Source of the DNA: Xanthomonas sp. 10-10
GTDB lineage: Bacteria; Pseudomonadota; Gammaproteobacteria; Xanthomonadales; Xanthomonadaceae
Assembly (NCBI RefSeq): GCF_040182365.1
Contig: NZ_CP144460.1
Location: forward strand, 1,798,001-1,862,000
Direction of reading: 5' to 3'
Length of the DNA: 64,000 nucleotides
Position 1 is the first letter of the stretch, and each line of letters opens with the position of its first letter. The notes below the pieces were generated by a model. The model was not told the DNA's origin. It worked only from the letters and a program-made list of their open reading frames with translations, and did no database searches. Positions 8,273 through 17,300 of this stretch are shown here, piece by piece. The translations under genes were made by a program, and so were the position numbers.

Positions 8273-9061
8273 TCATGACGCGCTGCAGCTGCGGGTCAGC
8301 GGCTGCTCGCGTGCCTGGCGCAGTTCGTCTGCACTGGCGGCACGCGCAGCGGTGTCCGGAAACACGATGCGCACGCGCGGGTAGCGCCCCTGTGCGTCGC
8401 GCAGATTGCCCACGCCGCGGAACTCGAGCAGACGTTTGCTGGCGATCGCGTAACGCACCTCCAGCGAGGGCACTGCCGCGCCATACCAGGCGTCGAGCGA
8501 AATGCTGAAGCGACGCTGGCCGGCGCTGTCGTCGACGCGTTCGACCCGGAACGCCAACTGCCTCTGCAAGCTGGGCAAGACGAAGTCCACACGTTGCGGG
8601 GCGCTGGCCAGCGCATTCCAGTGGTTGCGCAGATAGGCATCGAAACCGGCATCGATCACGCGCTCGTCTTCGCCGGCCGGCAACGCCGTGCTGCGCTCCG
8701 GCTTGCCGGGCGGCTGCTGGAACATCTCGCGCACGCCATTGCGCCTGCGCACGCCTTCGCGGTAGCCGTCGCGACCGTCGATCAGACTGAAATCGGGCGA
8801 GCTGCCGCCGCCATCGACCTGCTTGCGTGCGAACGCTTGCCCGTTCGGGCAGCGGTACAGCACCAGCCGCCCGCCATCGTCGAGCAGCCAATGCGACTCG
8901 CGGTAGCGCAGCGCGCCCTTGTCGGCATCGAAGACATCGCCGTCCACCCGCGTGACCGCTGCCGCGCTGAGCGGCGCGCTGCCCAGCACCAGCAGCAGCA
9001 ACGGCGGAATCGGCCGGCAGCGGAGTGCCAGCGCAGCAACGACAGCAGCGAATGGGCGCAT
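8273..9061 (-). CDS. Uncharacterised exported protein
   Basis: 262 residues. A hydrophobic N-terminal stretch (PPLLLLVLGSAPLSAAA) looks like a signal peptide, predicting a periplasmic location. The rest is soluble, with no motif recognised; it contains FDAYLRNHWNALAS and FPDTAARAASADELRQARE stretches and only two cysteines in the mature part, one near the middle and one at the C-terminus. The start is supported by GAGGAA 8 bases upstream. It is followed after 85 bp by the small membrane protein and then the sigma pair, so it may belong to that stress locus. No function is proposed. Confidence 0.7.
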   Translation of the reverse strand: MRPFAAVVAALALRCRPIPPLLLLVLGSAPLSAAAVTRVDGDVFDADKGALRYRESHWLLDDGGRLVLYRCPNGQAFARKQVDGGGSSPDFSLIDGRDGYREGVRRRNGVREMFQQPPGKPERSTALPAGEDERVIDAGFDAYLRNHWNALASAPQRVDFVLPSLQRQLAFRVERVDDSAGQRRFSISLDAWYGAAVPSLEVRYAIASKRLLEFRGVGNLRDAQGRYPRVRIVFPDTAARAASADELRQAREQPLTRSCSAS

Positions 9062-9406
9062 CGGCCGATTCCTCGATGGGAGTGCCTATGCATACGGGCA
9101 CAGCCGCAGCATGGATGCGCCGGCGGCGTCAGGACGTTCCTGACCGAAGGTAGGGTGCGGCCGCCATGGCCGGTGGCATCGGCGTTGCCGGTGGCGCGAT
9201 TTCGGGCCGTTGCGCGGGGAAGGCGTCGCCGGTCATGCCGACAGGTCGGTTCACCGTTGCGACGTGCGTCGAGGTGGCTGGCGAGCACACCCGCCACGTC
9301 TGGCCTCGGTTAGCGCCTGCGCAGCAATCGCAGAGCCACAGGTGGAGGATGCAACGTGCACTGCCGGTCGTGCCGGACGGGTCGCGCCGGCCTGCGCTCG
9401 CGTTGC
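9062..9406. other. 345-bp intergenic region, nothing identified
   Basis: This lies between the rnfB-like stop and the start of the exported-protein gene, both minus strand. Open frames here have proline/arginine-rich, shadow-like composition. No clear terminator, tRNA or repeat of the families seen elsewhere was found. It should hold the promoter of the downstream gene, but no good -35/-10 pair was recognised. Confidence 0.5.
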
Positions 9407-9826
9407 CTAGCCGAGGACGCGCAAGGCGATGCAATCCACCGGGCACGCCGGCAGGCAAAGCTCGCAGCCAGTGCACAGCGGCGCAATCACCGTGTGCATG
9501 TGCTTGGCTCCGCCGACGATCGCATCCACCGGACAGGCCTGGATGCATTTGGTGCAGCCGATACAACCGGCCTCCACGATCCAGGCCACCTGTGGTGGTT
9601 TGTGCGCGCCGCGGCTGCGATCGAAGGGGCGCGCCGGCACCTCCAGCGCCTGCGCAAGGGCACGTGCGCCCGCATCGCCGCCCGGCGGGCAATGGTCGAC
9701 GTCGGCCAGTCCGTCGGCCATGGCCTGTGCATAGGGGCGGCAGCCGTCGTAGCCGCATTGACCGCATTGGGTCTGTGGCAGCAGGCGGTCGAGGCGTTCG
9801 ACCAGGGAGGGCGCGGAGACGGGCAT
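9407..9826 (-). CDS. rnfB: RnfB-type iron-sulfur protein (stand-alone, short)
   Basis: 139 residues. The N-terminal part has CGQCGYDGC with a later Cys, the four-cysteine 4Fe-4S motif typical of RnfB, followed by two ferredoxin-type clusters ([12 protein letters not shown] and [12 protein letters not shown]). RnfB normally carries electrons in the Rnf/Rsx membrane complex. Here the usual N-terminal membrane anchor is missing, and no rnfA, C, D, G or E gene is adjacent. It may serve as a soluble electron carrier or partner a complex encoded elsewhere. The HAD phosphatase gene ends 16 bp upstream, so the two may be co-transcribed. No strong ribosome binding site precedes the start. Confidence 0.85.
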   Translation of the reverse strand: MPVSAPSLVERLDRLLPQTQCGQCGYDGCRPYAQAMADGLADVDHCPPGGDAGARALAQALEVPARPFDRSRGAHKPPQVAWIVEAGCIGCTKCIQACPVDAIVGGAKHMHTVIAPLCTGCELCLPACPVDCIALRVLG

Positions 9827-9842
9827 GGGCGATCAGTGGCGA

Positions 9843-10433
9843 TCAGTGCAGCGGATTGCCGCGATACCAGCGCTGTTGCGCCAGTGCCAGCATCGGCTTG
9901 TCTTCGCGGCTGTCGCCGTATGCGTGCACGCAGTCGTACTGCAACAGGTCATAGCGCGCGCGGATCTGCGCGGCCTTGTGCGGTCCGCAGTCGCTGTCGG
10001 CATACCGCCCGCTCAGGCGGCCGTCGCTGTGGTCCAGCCGGTTGCAGATCAGCGACAGCCCATGCTGGGTGCACCATGGCTGCAGATACAGGTCCACCGA
10101 TGCCGACACCAGTACCACCTCATGCCCCTGCGCCTGGTGCCAGTCGATGCGTTGCATCATCTCTGCACGCAGCACGCCCGGCAGTGCGCTGCGCGCGTAG
10201 TCCGCGCCGTGCGCGGTCATCTCGTCCAGCGCACGGCCGCTGAACACCATGCGCGTCACGCGCGCACGCAGCGCGGCGGCCGACACCACGCCGAGCCGAT
10301 AGCCCAGCACCCACGGACCGACCTTCCACTTTGCCGACGCCAGCTGCGCGGGCGTGGCGACCTTGCGCAGGAAGCGCGCATAGGTATCGCAGGTGGTGAT
10401 GGTGTGGTCGAAGTCGAACAGGGCCAGGTGCAT
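9843..10433 (-). CDS. HAD-superfamily (subfamily IB) phosphatase
   Basis: 196 residues. Motif I is FDFDHTIT near residue 7 (nucleophile and acid/base Asp), motif II is the Ser of VSASVDLY, a Lys lies in CGPHKAAQI, and motif III is YGDSREDKPML. Together they define a HAD-IB phosphatase like SerB or CicA-type proteins. The cap domain is the helical insertion after motif I. Substrate cannot be told; small phosphomonoesters are likely. The ATG is preceded directly by a GGGATTGG-type repeat (10439-10469), leaving no recognisable ribosome binding site. Confidence 0.87.
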   Translation of the reverse strand: MHLALFDFDHTITTCDTYARFLRKVATPAQLASAKWKVGPWVLGYRLGVVSAAALRARVTRMVFSGRALDEMTAHGADYARSALPGVLRAEMMQRIDWHQAQGHEVVLVSASVDLYLQPWCTQHGLSLICNRLDHSDGRLSGRYADSDCGPHKAAQIRARYDLLQYDCVHAYGDSREDKPMLALAQQRWYRGNPLH

Positions 10434-10438
10434 GGGGG

Positions 10439-10469
10439 CGGGGATTGGGGAGTCGGGATTGGGGATTGG
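10439..10469. repeat. Single arm of the GGGAATC heptad repeat family
   Basis: A run of degenerate 7-8 bp units (GGGATTGG, GGAGTCGG) in plus orientation directly upstream of the HAD gene start. It belongs to the same family as the paired elements described elsewhere in the window, but no inverted partner arm was found nearby. Confidence 0.6.
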
Positions 10470-10539
10470 TTAAAAGCGCGGTGATTGGTTGTTCCCTTCT
10501 CCCGCCTGTGGGAGAGGGCGCTACAGCGTTGATCTATCT

Positions 10540-11033
10540 CCCTTCTCCCGTTTGCTGAAGAAGGTGCCCCGCAGGGGCGGATGACGGGATGGGCGGAGCC
10601 ATGTGCAGATGGGAAGGTAACAGCGCTTGGCCCCACACCCTCACCCCAACCCCTCTCCCGACGGGAGAGGGGCTCTGAAATCTTCCCTTCTCCCGCTTGC
10701 GGGAGAAGGTGGCCCCGCAGGGGCGGATGAGCGGACGGGCGCAGCCATGTGCAGGTGGAAAGGTAACAGCGCTTCGCCCCCGCACCCTCACCCCCAAACC
10801 CCTCTGTCGGCGGGAGAGGGCTCTGAAATCTTCCCTTCTCCCGCTTGCGGGAGAAGGTGCCCCGCAGGGGCGGATGAGGGGAGGGGCGCAGCCATGTGCA
10901 GGTGGAAAGGTAACAGCGCTTCGCCCCGCACCCTCACCCCAACCCCTCTGTCGGCGGGAGAGGGCTCTGAAATTTTACCTTCTCCCGCTTGCGGGAGAAG
11001 GTGCCCCGCAGGGGCGGATGAGGGGACGCGCCA
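10540..11033. repeat. Tandem array of four ~145-bp hairpin-rich repeats (REP-like)
   Basis: Four copies start at about 10540, 10685, 10833 and 10978, a period of 145-148 bp; the first is diverged and the last is truncated. Each full unit contains a perfect hairpin with arms CTTCTCCCGC and GCGGGAGAAG (loop TT), a second hairpin GCCCC-GCA-GGGGC, the stretch GCAGCCATGTGCAGGTGGAA, and a third hairpin built on CCCCTCT..GGGAGAGGGG. The array fills the gap between metG and the HAD gene. It is not a CRISPR: the repeats are long and contiguous, with no variable spacers. The strong hairpins may end metG transcription or protect its 3' end. Confidence 0.85.
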
Positions 11034-11094
11034 AGCACTCGAGTCAGGTCTCCTCAACAATCAGCCCTGGCTTCTACGACTCCCGAATCCCGCT

Positions 11095-13185
11095 TCACCG
11101 CACAGGCATGCCCGGCTGGGCGCCGCTGTCGGCATCCAGCAGCGCCAGGGCGCCGCCGTCGAAGCCGGCCGACAGGATCATGCCCTCGCTGATGCCGAAG
11201 CGCATTTTGCGCGGGGCCAGGTTGGCGATGAACACCACACTGCGGCCGACCAGCGCGTCCGGCTCGCCATAGCTGGCGCGGATGCCCGAGAAGATCTGCC
11301 GCTTGCCCAGTTCGCCGGCATCCAGTTCGAAGCGCAGCAGCTTGTCGGAGCCTTCCACGAATTCGCACACCAGCACCTTGCCGATACGCAGGTCGAGCTT
11401 GGCGAAATCGTCGATGCCAATAAGACCTGGATTCGAGACGGAGGCGGGGGGATTAGCCGGCGTAGCCGCTTTTGCATCGGTTTTGGCCACCTTTGCAGCG
11501 CTGACGGCGGCCACAGCAGGTGCCGCAGGTGCGGCGAGGGTGTCTTTTGAAGCGTCGGTCATGGCGTCGATCTGTTTGGGGTCGATACGGGTGAACAGGG
11601 CGGTGTAGGGCTGGATCGTGTGCGCGGTGAGCGGGCGCTCCACGTCTTCCCAACTGGTCATGGGCGCCGACAAGAAGGCCTCGGCCTCGGCACAGGTGCG
11701 CGGCAGGATCGGCTTGAGGGCGGCGACCAGGATCCGGAACAGGTTCAGGCCTTGCGTGCACACCGATTGCAGCTGCGCATCGGCACCGTCCTGCTTGGCG
11801 ATCACCCACGGCTTGGTGTCGTCGATGTACTTGTTGGCCTCGTCGGCCAGCGCCATGGTCTGACGGATCGCGCTGGCCGCGTCGTTGCGCTCATAGGCCT
11901 CGCGGATCGGCGCCAATGCGGCGACGAAGCGGGCGTACTGCGCCGGATCGGGTAGCGCATCGGCCAGCTTGCCGTCGAAGCGCTTGCCGACGAAGCCGGC
12001 GCAGCGGCTGGCCAGGTTGACGAACTTGCCGACCAGATCCGCGTTCACCCGCGCGATGAAATCGCCCAGGTTGAGGTCAAGATCGTCCACGCCGCCGGAG
12101 GACTTGGCCGCAAAGTAATAGCGCAGCGCCTCTGGCTCCAGGCCCACATCCAGGAAGGTCCGCGCCATCACGAAGGTGCCGCGCGACTTGGACATCTTGG
12201 CGCCGTCCACGGTGAGGTAGCCGTTGACGTGCAGCCGGGTCGGCGCGCGGTGGCCGGTGCCGTGCAGCACCGCCGGCCAGAACAGGCCGTGGAAATTGAC
12301 GATGTCCTTGCCGATGAAGTGATGCAGCTCGGTCTGCGTGCCGGCGACCAGATGGGCCTCGAAATCCTCGCCCATCTGCGCGCACAGGGTCTTGAAGCTG
12401 CACAGGTAGCCGATCGGCGCGTCCAGCCACACGTAGAAATACTTGCCTGGCTGGCCGGGAATCTGGAAGCCGAAGTACGGCGCATCGCGCGAGATGTCCC
12501 ACGCGCGCAGGCCGCCTTCGGTGTCCAGCCATTCCTTGAGCTTGGCCTTGACCCCCGGCAGCGCCACATCGCCGGCCAGCCACTCGCGCAGGAAGCCGTC
12601 GAAATGGCCCACCTCGAAGAAGAAATGCTCCGAATCGCGCAACTCCGGTGTGGCGCCGGAAATCACCGATTTGGGCTCTTTCAGCTCGGTGGGCGCGTAG
12701 GTGGCACCGCAGACTTCGCAGTTGTCGCCGTACTGATCGGCGCTGCCGCAGTTGGGGCAGATGCCCTTGATGTAGCGGTCGGGCAGGAACATGCCCTTGG
12801 CCGGGTCGTAGAACTGCGCCACCGAGCGCCGGCTGATGTGACCGGCGGCCTCCAGTTTGGCGTAGAAGGCCTCGGTAAGCTCGCGGTTGACCGGCGAATT
12901 GGTCGAGTCGTAATGGTCGAAGGTGACCCCGAACGCGGCGAAATCGCGCTCATGGCTGGCCTGGATGTTGGCGATGAAGGCTTCCGGGGTCACTCCGGCC
13001 TTCTCGGCCGCCAGCATGATCGGCGTGCCATGGGTATCGTCGGCGCAGACGAACCAGGTCTTGTCGCCGCGCAGGCGGCGCGCGCGCACCCAGATATCGG
13101 CCTGGATATAACCGACCAGATGGCCAAGATGCAGCGGGCCGTTGGCATACGGCAAAGCGGTGGTGACAAGTGCGGTGCGGGTCAT
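11095..13185 (-). CDS. metG: Methionyl-tRNA synthetase
   Basis: 696 residues. It charges initiator and elongator tRNA-Met with methionine. The class I signature HLGH is at residues 19-22, a zinc knuckle with two CxxC pairs (CPNC, CEVC) lies near residues 143-160, and the KMSKS loop near residues 331-335. After the anticodon-binding helices comes a long alanine/proline-rich linker (about 550-585), then a C-terminal tRNA-binding domain (GIDDFAKLDLRIGKV, about 588-696) that dimerises the long form of the enzyme. Length agrees with the E. coli-type dimeric protein. The gene ends just beside the 145-bp repeat array. Confidence 0.97.
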   Translation of the reverse strand: MTRTALVTTALPYANGPLHLGHLVGYIQADIWVRARRLRGDKTWFVCADDTHGTPIMLAAEKAGVTPEAFIANIQASHERDFAAFGVTFDHYDSTNSPVNRELTEAFYAKLEAAGHISRRSVAQFYDPAKGMFLPDRYIKGICPNCGSADQYGDNCEVCGATYAPTELKEPKSVISGATPELRDSEHFFFEVGHFDGFLREWLAGDVALPGVKAKLKEWLDTEGGLRAWDISRDAPYFGFQIPGQPGKYFYVWLDAPIGYLCSFKTLCAQMGEDFEAHLVAGTQTELHHFIGKDIVNFHGLFWPAVLHGTGHRAPTRLHVNGYLTVDGAKMSKSRGTFVMARTFLDVGLEPEALRYYFAAKSSGGVDDLDLNLGDFIARVNADLVGKFVNLASRCAGFVGKRFDGKLADALPDPAQYARFVAALAPIREAYERNDAASAIRQTMALADEANKYIDDTKPWVIAKQDGADAQLQSVCTQGLNLFRILVAALKPILPRTCAEAEAFLSAPMTSWEDVERPLTAHTIQPYTALFTRIDPKQIDAMTDASKDTLAAPAAPAVAAVSAAKVAKTDAKAATPANPPASVSNPGLIGIDDFAKLDLRIGKVLVCEFVEGSDKLLRFELDAGELGKRQIFSGIRASYGEPDALVGRSVVFIANLAPRKMRFGISEGMILSAGFDGGALALLDADSGAQPGMPVR

Positions 13186-13485
13186 GGCAGGCGTGATGCG
13201 GGGGACAGCCGATTATCGCATTAGTGGGAATGGTGGCGGGAATTGGGAATCGGGAATCGGGAATCGGTCAAAGCATGGCCAGGTTGCCATGGTGTAGGGC
13301 GCGCTGGCGCGCTGCGAGCTGCATGCGTTGCAGTTGCGTTTCGCCGTCAATGCAAAGCCATGGACTGTCGATTGTCGCCTGCCAGAACGCGCCGCACAGA
13401 GATGCGCGGACGGACACACACAAAAAAGGCGCCCTCGCGGGCGCCTGCTTTTACGATTCCCGATTCCCGATTCCCGATTCCCGAT
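13186..13485. repeat. 300-bp intergenic region bounded by an inverted pair of GGGAATC-repeat arms (13238-13267 and 13454-13485)
   Basis: Between the metG start and the DUF2147 stop. The left arm repeats GGGAATC four times in plus orientation; the right arm repeats GATTCCC, its reverse complement, four to five times and directly touches the TAA of the DUF2147 gene. The centre of about 185 bp holds the intrinsic terminator at 13427-13446 and otherwise no recognisable gene. The layout resembles a REP doublet or a small non-autonomous element. Confidence 0.75.
13427..13446 (-). terminator. Intrinsic terminator of the DUF2147 gene
   Basis: An 8-bp GC-rich stem (AGGCGCCC / GGGCGCCT) with a 4-base loop, followed on the minus strand by six T residues. 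It is 40 bases beyond the DUF2147 stop codon, on the far side of a GGGAATC repeat arm. Confidence 0.85.
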
Positions 13486-13935
13486 TTACTCACGAATCCA
13501 GGTCTGGGTGCGGCCCAGCGCTTCGATGCCGACGTAGCCGCGCATCTGCAGCTTCTTGCCGCCTTCGGTCAAGGTGATCTTGGCCTTGTAGGTCTTGCCC
13601 TTGGCCGGGTCCAGCACCGAGCCGCCATCCCACACGGCGGTGCCGTCGGCCTTGAGGCCCCACAGGATGGTCATGCCCTTGATCGGCTTGCCCTTCAGCG
13701 CGCCATCGCACTTGTCGCAGGTCGGGTTGGGCCCATGGTTGGACTGCAGGATCTCGACCACCTTGCCGCTCAGCGTGCCGTTGGAGGCCTGTTCGATCTG
13801 CACCACCGACTTGGGCTTGCCGGTCTCGTCGTCGATGGTCTTCCAGCGGCCCACCGGCGAATCGGACGCCTGGGCCAGCAGCGAGGCGGCGGCCAGCGGC
13901 AGGGCCACCATCAGGGTCTTGAAGGTCTTGCGCAT
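13486..13935 (-). CDS. DUF2147 exported protein
   Basis: 149 residues with a signal peptide (KTLMVALPLAAASLLAQAS, cleavage near residue 24). The mature part begins SPVGRWKTIDDETGKPKSVV and continues with GKVVEIL and MTILWGLK stretches, the DUF2147 pattern of a small periplasmic beta-rich domain of unknown function. The CDKC pair near the middle is common in the family and could form a disulfide or bind metal. The start has a strong GGGAGGGG ribosome binding site. It is apparently monocistronic with its own terminator. Confidence 0.9.
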   Translation of the reverse strand: MRKTFKTLMVALPLAAASLLAQASDSPVGRWKTIDDETGKPKSVVQIEQASNGTLSGKVVEILQSNHGPNPTCDKCDGALKGKPIKGMTILWGLKADGTAVWDGGSVLDPAKGKTYKAKITLTEGGKKLQMRGYVGIEALGRTQTWIRE

Positions 13936-14333
13936 GTGTCCCCTCCCAGGGATTGCTGTGGCCGCCGTCGGCGGCCTGATGGCGAATGTATACCGTGGGG
14001 TATGGTGCGGGAAAGATGCGCTGCGGGATGCGTTCATGCGCGCGGCTGCGGTGCCGTTGCTGAGCCGCTCCCACTGAAGATGCCGGCTGCGCAGGCTGGC
14101 CGCTTCGGGCCGGCGCTAAGTCGGCAGATTCCGTCGTGCGACATACGCGTTGTCCGGCACCCGGGAGGAGGACGGGTGAACGCAGTCCGTTCGCTGCGAC
14201 TGAGTCGACGACGCGAGCAGGGCTCGTCGTCACGTAGGCCGTCGCGGACTGGTCCGGCTCGCTTTCAGTCGTTGGCCGTGCGCGTCGCCGGTCCTGGCCG
14301 ACCGCCAATCATCGGCCAGCGAACGATTGCCCG
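13936..14333. other. 398-bp intergenic region with a possible bulged hairpin
   Basis: Between the DUF2147 start and the stop of the ABC permease-peptidase gene. A hairpin with arms at 14207-14218 and 14222-14231 (a two-base bulge, no T tract) might lie at the 3' end of the peptidase transcript. The DUF2147 promoter should be in the first 100 bp; no clear -35/-10 was identified. No gene was found. Confidence 0.45.
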
Positions 14334-17300
14334 CTATTGCAGCGTCACCCGCTTGCGATTGTCGTCCGGCACCCGGTCGATCAGCTTGTTGTCGGGATCG
14401 AACCCGGCTTCGATGGGCAGGGCGTCGACGGTCAGGGTAAAGCTGGGCGTGGCGCTGGTGACGTGCTGCCGCTGCAGCGCCAACACCGGCGCCTGCGCGT
14501 TCTTGCCGGCCGGCAAACCGTAGATCCCGACTTCGATCCAGTCGTCCATCGGCACCGCATGCTCCTTGCCGCGGCCATCGGCCTGCAACTTGGCCGCCTG
14601 CGTCTGCACGGTCACATCGAAGCGTCCATCCGGGCGCTTGTGGGCCTGTGCGCTAACCACGCGATTGTCGTAAAAGGTGATCTTCTCGAACAGGTCGGTG
14701 ATCATTCCCTGCTGGTCCGGGAGTGCCTCGGCACGAATGGCCTGCAACAGCTCGGCCGAGGTGGTGTAAGGCGGCTGCTGAAACGCCTTGGCCTGCAGGA
14801 AACGCTGCAATGCGCGATTGAGCGCCTGCTCGCCGATCTCCTCGCGCAGCCGGTAGAACGCCAGCGACCCTTTGCGGTAGTGGATGTATTGCTGGTTCTC
14901 CACCCGGTACAGCGGCAGTTCGTCGATGGTTTCGCCGCCGCGGCCCTCCAGATAGCGGTCCAGTTCGTACTTGAGGAAGCGGCGCATGTGCGCACGCCCA
15001 TACTCGCGCTCCATCACCATCAGCGCCGAGTACTGCGCCAGCGATTCGGACAGCACCGTGGCGCCCTGCACATTCGCACCGATCACCTGATGCGCCCACC
15101 ACTGGTGCGCCACTTCATGCGCGGTGACGTAGAACACGTAGTCGATGTCGTCCTTGTCGCGCAGGTCGGCGATGAAACCGATCGATTCGGAATAAGGAAT
15201 GGTATTGGCGAACGACTGCGCAAACCCCGCATAGCCCGGAAACTCGATGATGCGCACCTGGTGATGCTGGTACGCAGTGAAATTGGCCTCGTAATAGGCC
15301 AGCGATTTCTGTACGCCTTCGATCATGCGTTGCACGTTGTACGGGTGCTTGGGGTCGTAGTAGATCTCGATCGGAATCTTGTTGTAGTAGGCCTTGCGTA
15401 CCTGCCAGCGCGCCGACAGGTAGGCATAGAAGTTCAGCATCGGGCGATCCATTACATAGCGGAAGCAGCGCCTGCCAGCCTGCTGGAACTGCTTGTGCAG
15501 ATAGCCCGGTGCCAGCGCGATCTGGTCCGGTGCGGTGCAGATGGTGCTGGCGAAGCTGAGCCAGTCGGCATCGTCGCTGACGTAGGTGTTGGCGCGTGCG
15601 GCCTGGTCTTCCAGTTTAGGCATGCGCGTGGGCTCGCCCAGCCCACGCTTGCGGCGGTCGTTGCGGTCGGTGATCTCGGTCTGGCTGTTGTAGCCGAACC
15701 AGGGCAAGACCTGGCTGTTGAAGAAGCTGCCATTGGCGACCAGATCGGTCTGTGCCTGCCCGGCGGTAATGCCATGCGGGTGCTGGTCCACGCGGAAGCG
15801 GAACACGCGCTCCTGGCCGGGTTGCAGCGGTGTGTGCAGGCGATAGATGCGGTAACCGGCCGGTACATCGTGCGTGATCAGCGTCTGCCCGCCCAGATCT
15901 ACCTGCACCAGGCTGCGGTCGCCTGTGCGGCCTTGCATGCCGATGTGCACGTCGCTGATCGGCGTGGGGTGGGTGTTGCGCACGGTCCAGGTGGCATCGA
16001 TGACGACCGATTGCGTTTCCGGATGCAGGTCGACATGGTTATCCACGGCAATGATGCGCGGCTGCGGCAGGTTCCGGTACTTGCCGTACTCGCGCTCGTA
16101 GCGCGCTTGCAGGTCCAGCTGCTGCTCTGGCGACAGGAAGCTGTTGTAGACGTTGGTGTTCCAGTACAGCCAGCCGCCGACCACTGCGAAGCCGAGCAGG
16201 GTGACCGCCAGGGCCGCACCGGTCGGGCTGCGCAGGCGCTGCAACGCCAGCCGCAGACGTTGGCGCACACCGTGGCCAACGCCACGCGGCCAGAACGCCG
16301 AAGACAGCAACAGCAGGGCCAGCAGGAACAGGCCCCAATAGCCCTGGAACCACAACTGGCCGGGCAGGAAGTGGCCGTAGCCGTTCATGTCCGAATACGG
16401 CGCGTTGGGCCAGCCGCCGAAGGTGTAGAGGTTCTGGGTGTAGTCGAGCATCGACAGCGCCGATTGCCCGATCAGCACCAGCATCAGCAGCGCATAGCCG
16501 ACGAACTTGTTGTTGCTCAACACCTGCAGCGCCAGCGCCATGCCGCCCATCAGCACATACAGCACCGAGCCCAGCGCCAGCGTCTTGAGATACAGCAGCG
16601 GCTCGATGCTGGTATAGCCACGGCCAAGCTGCAGCGCGATCGCGGTCAACGCGCCGGCGAGCTGGAAGCTGGCGATCACCGCCAGCAAGGCCACAAACTT
16701 GCCCAGCAGGGGAACCCAGTCCGGCACCGGCATGGCATCGGTGATGCCGTCGATACGGTTGCTGCGTTCTTTCCACACCAGTTCGCCGGCATAGAACAGC
16801 ACCACGATGATCAGCAGAAAGCTGTAGCTGTTCTGCAGCGCCTGCAGCATCAACGAGGTGACCGGCAGCACGGCGGTACCGTAAAGGCGCGCAGTGAACA
16901 GTGCGGTCGGAATGAAATTGGCCAGGCCCAGCATCAGCAGCACCACGAACGGCGCGCTGCGCAGCACGCCGAGCGTATCGAAACGGATCTGGCGCAGCAG
17001 TTGCTGAAACGCGGTGGTAGCCGCGAAGGCGGGTGTCACGGTTAGGCGGGTGGTGGTGACGCGCACGCTGGCTGCCGGTGCGCTGGTGGATGCAGCAGGC
17101 GCCGCTCCGCGTCGGCGACGCGTGCCGCTACGTTCGGTGCGGAACAGTGCGAAGGTCGCAGCGAACAACAGCCCGCTCATGCCCAGCCAGAGGGCGCGAT
17201 TGGCGAGCAGGTAACCGGTCAACGGAGGAAGCTGCAGGTTGCGTTGTTCGGCCGACCAATAGCGCAATGTCTGCGACAGTGCGCGGATGCCGAGTGGATC

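Noticed and set aside
10540..11033. Possible CRISPR array
   Set aside because: The repeat unit is about 145 bp and contiguous, with no variable spacers of 30-40 bp and no cas genes. It is a tandem REP-like repeat.
14337..17045. Long plus-strand open frame opposite the ABC permease-peptidase
   Set aside because: It is the complement of a well-supported gene with transporter segments and a zinc motif; the plus-strand protein is His/Gln/Arg-rich without domains.
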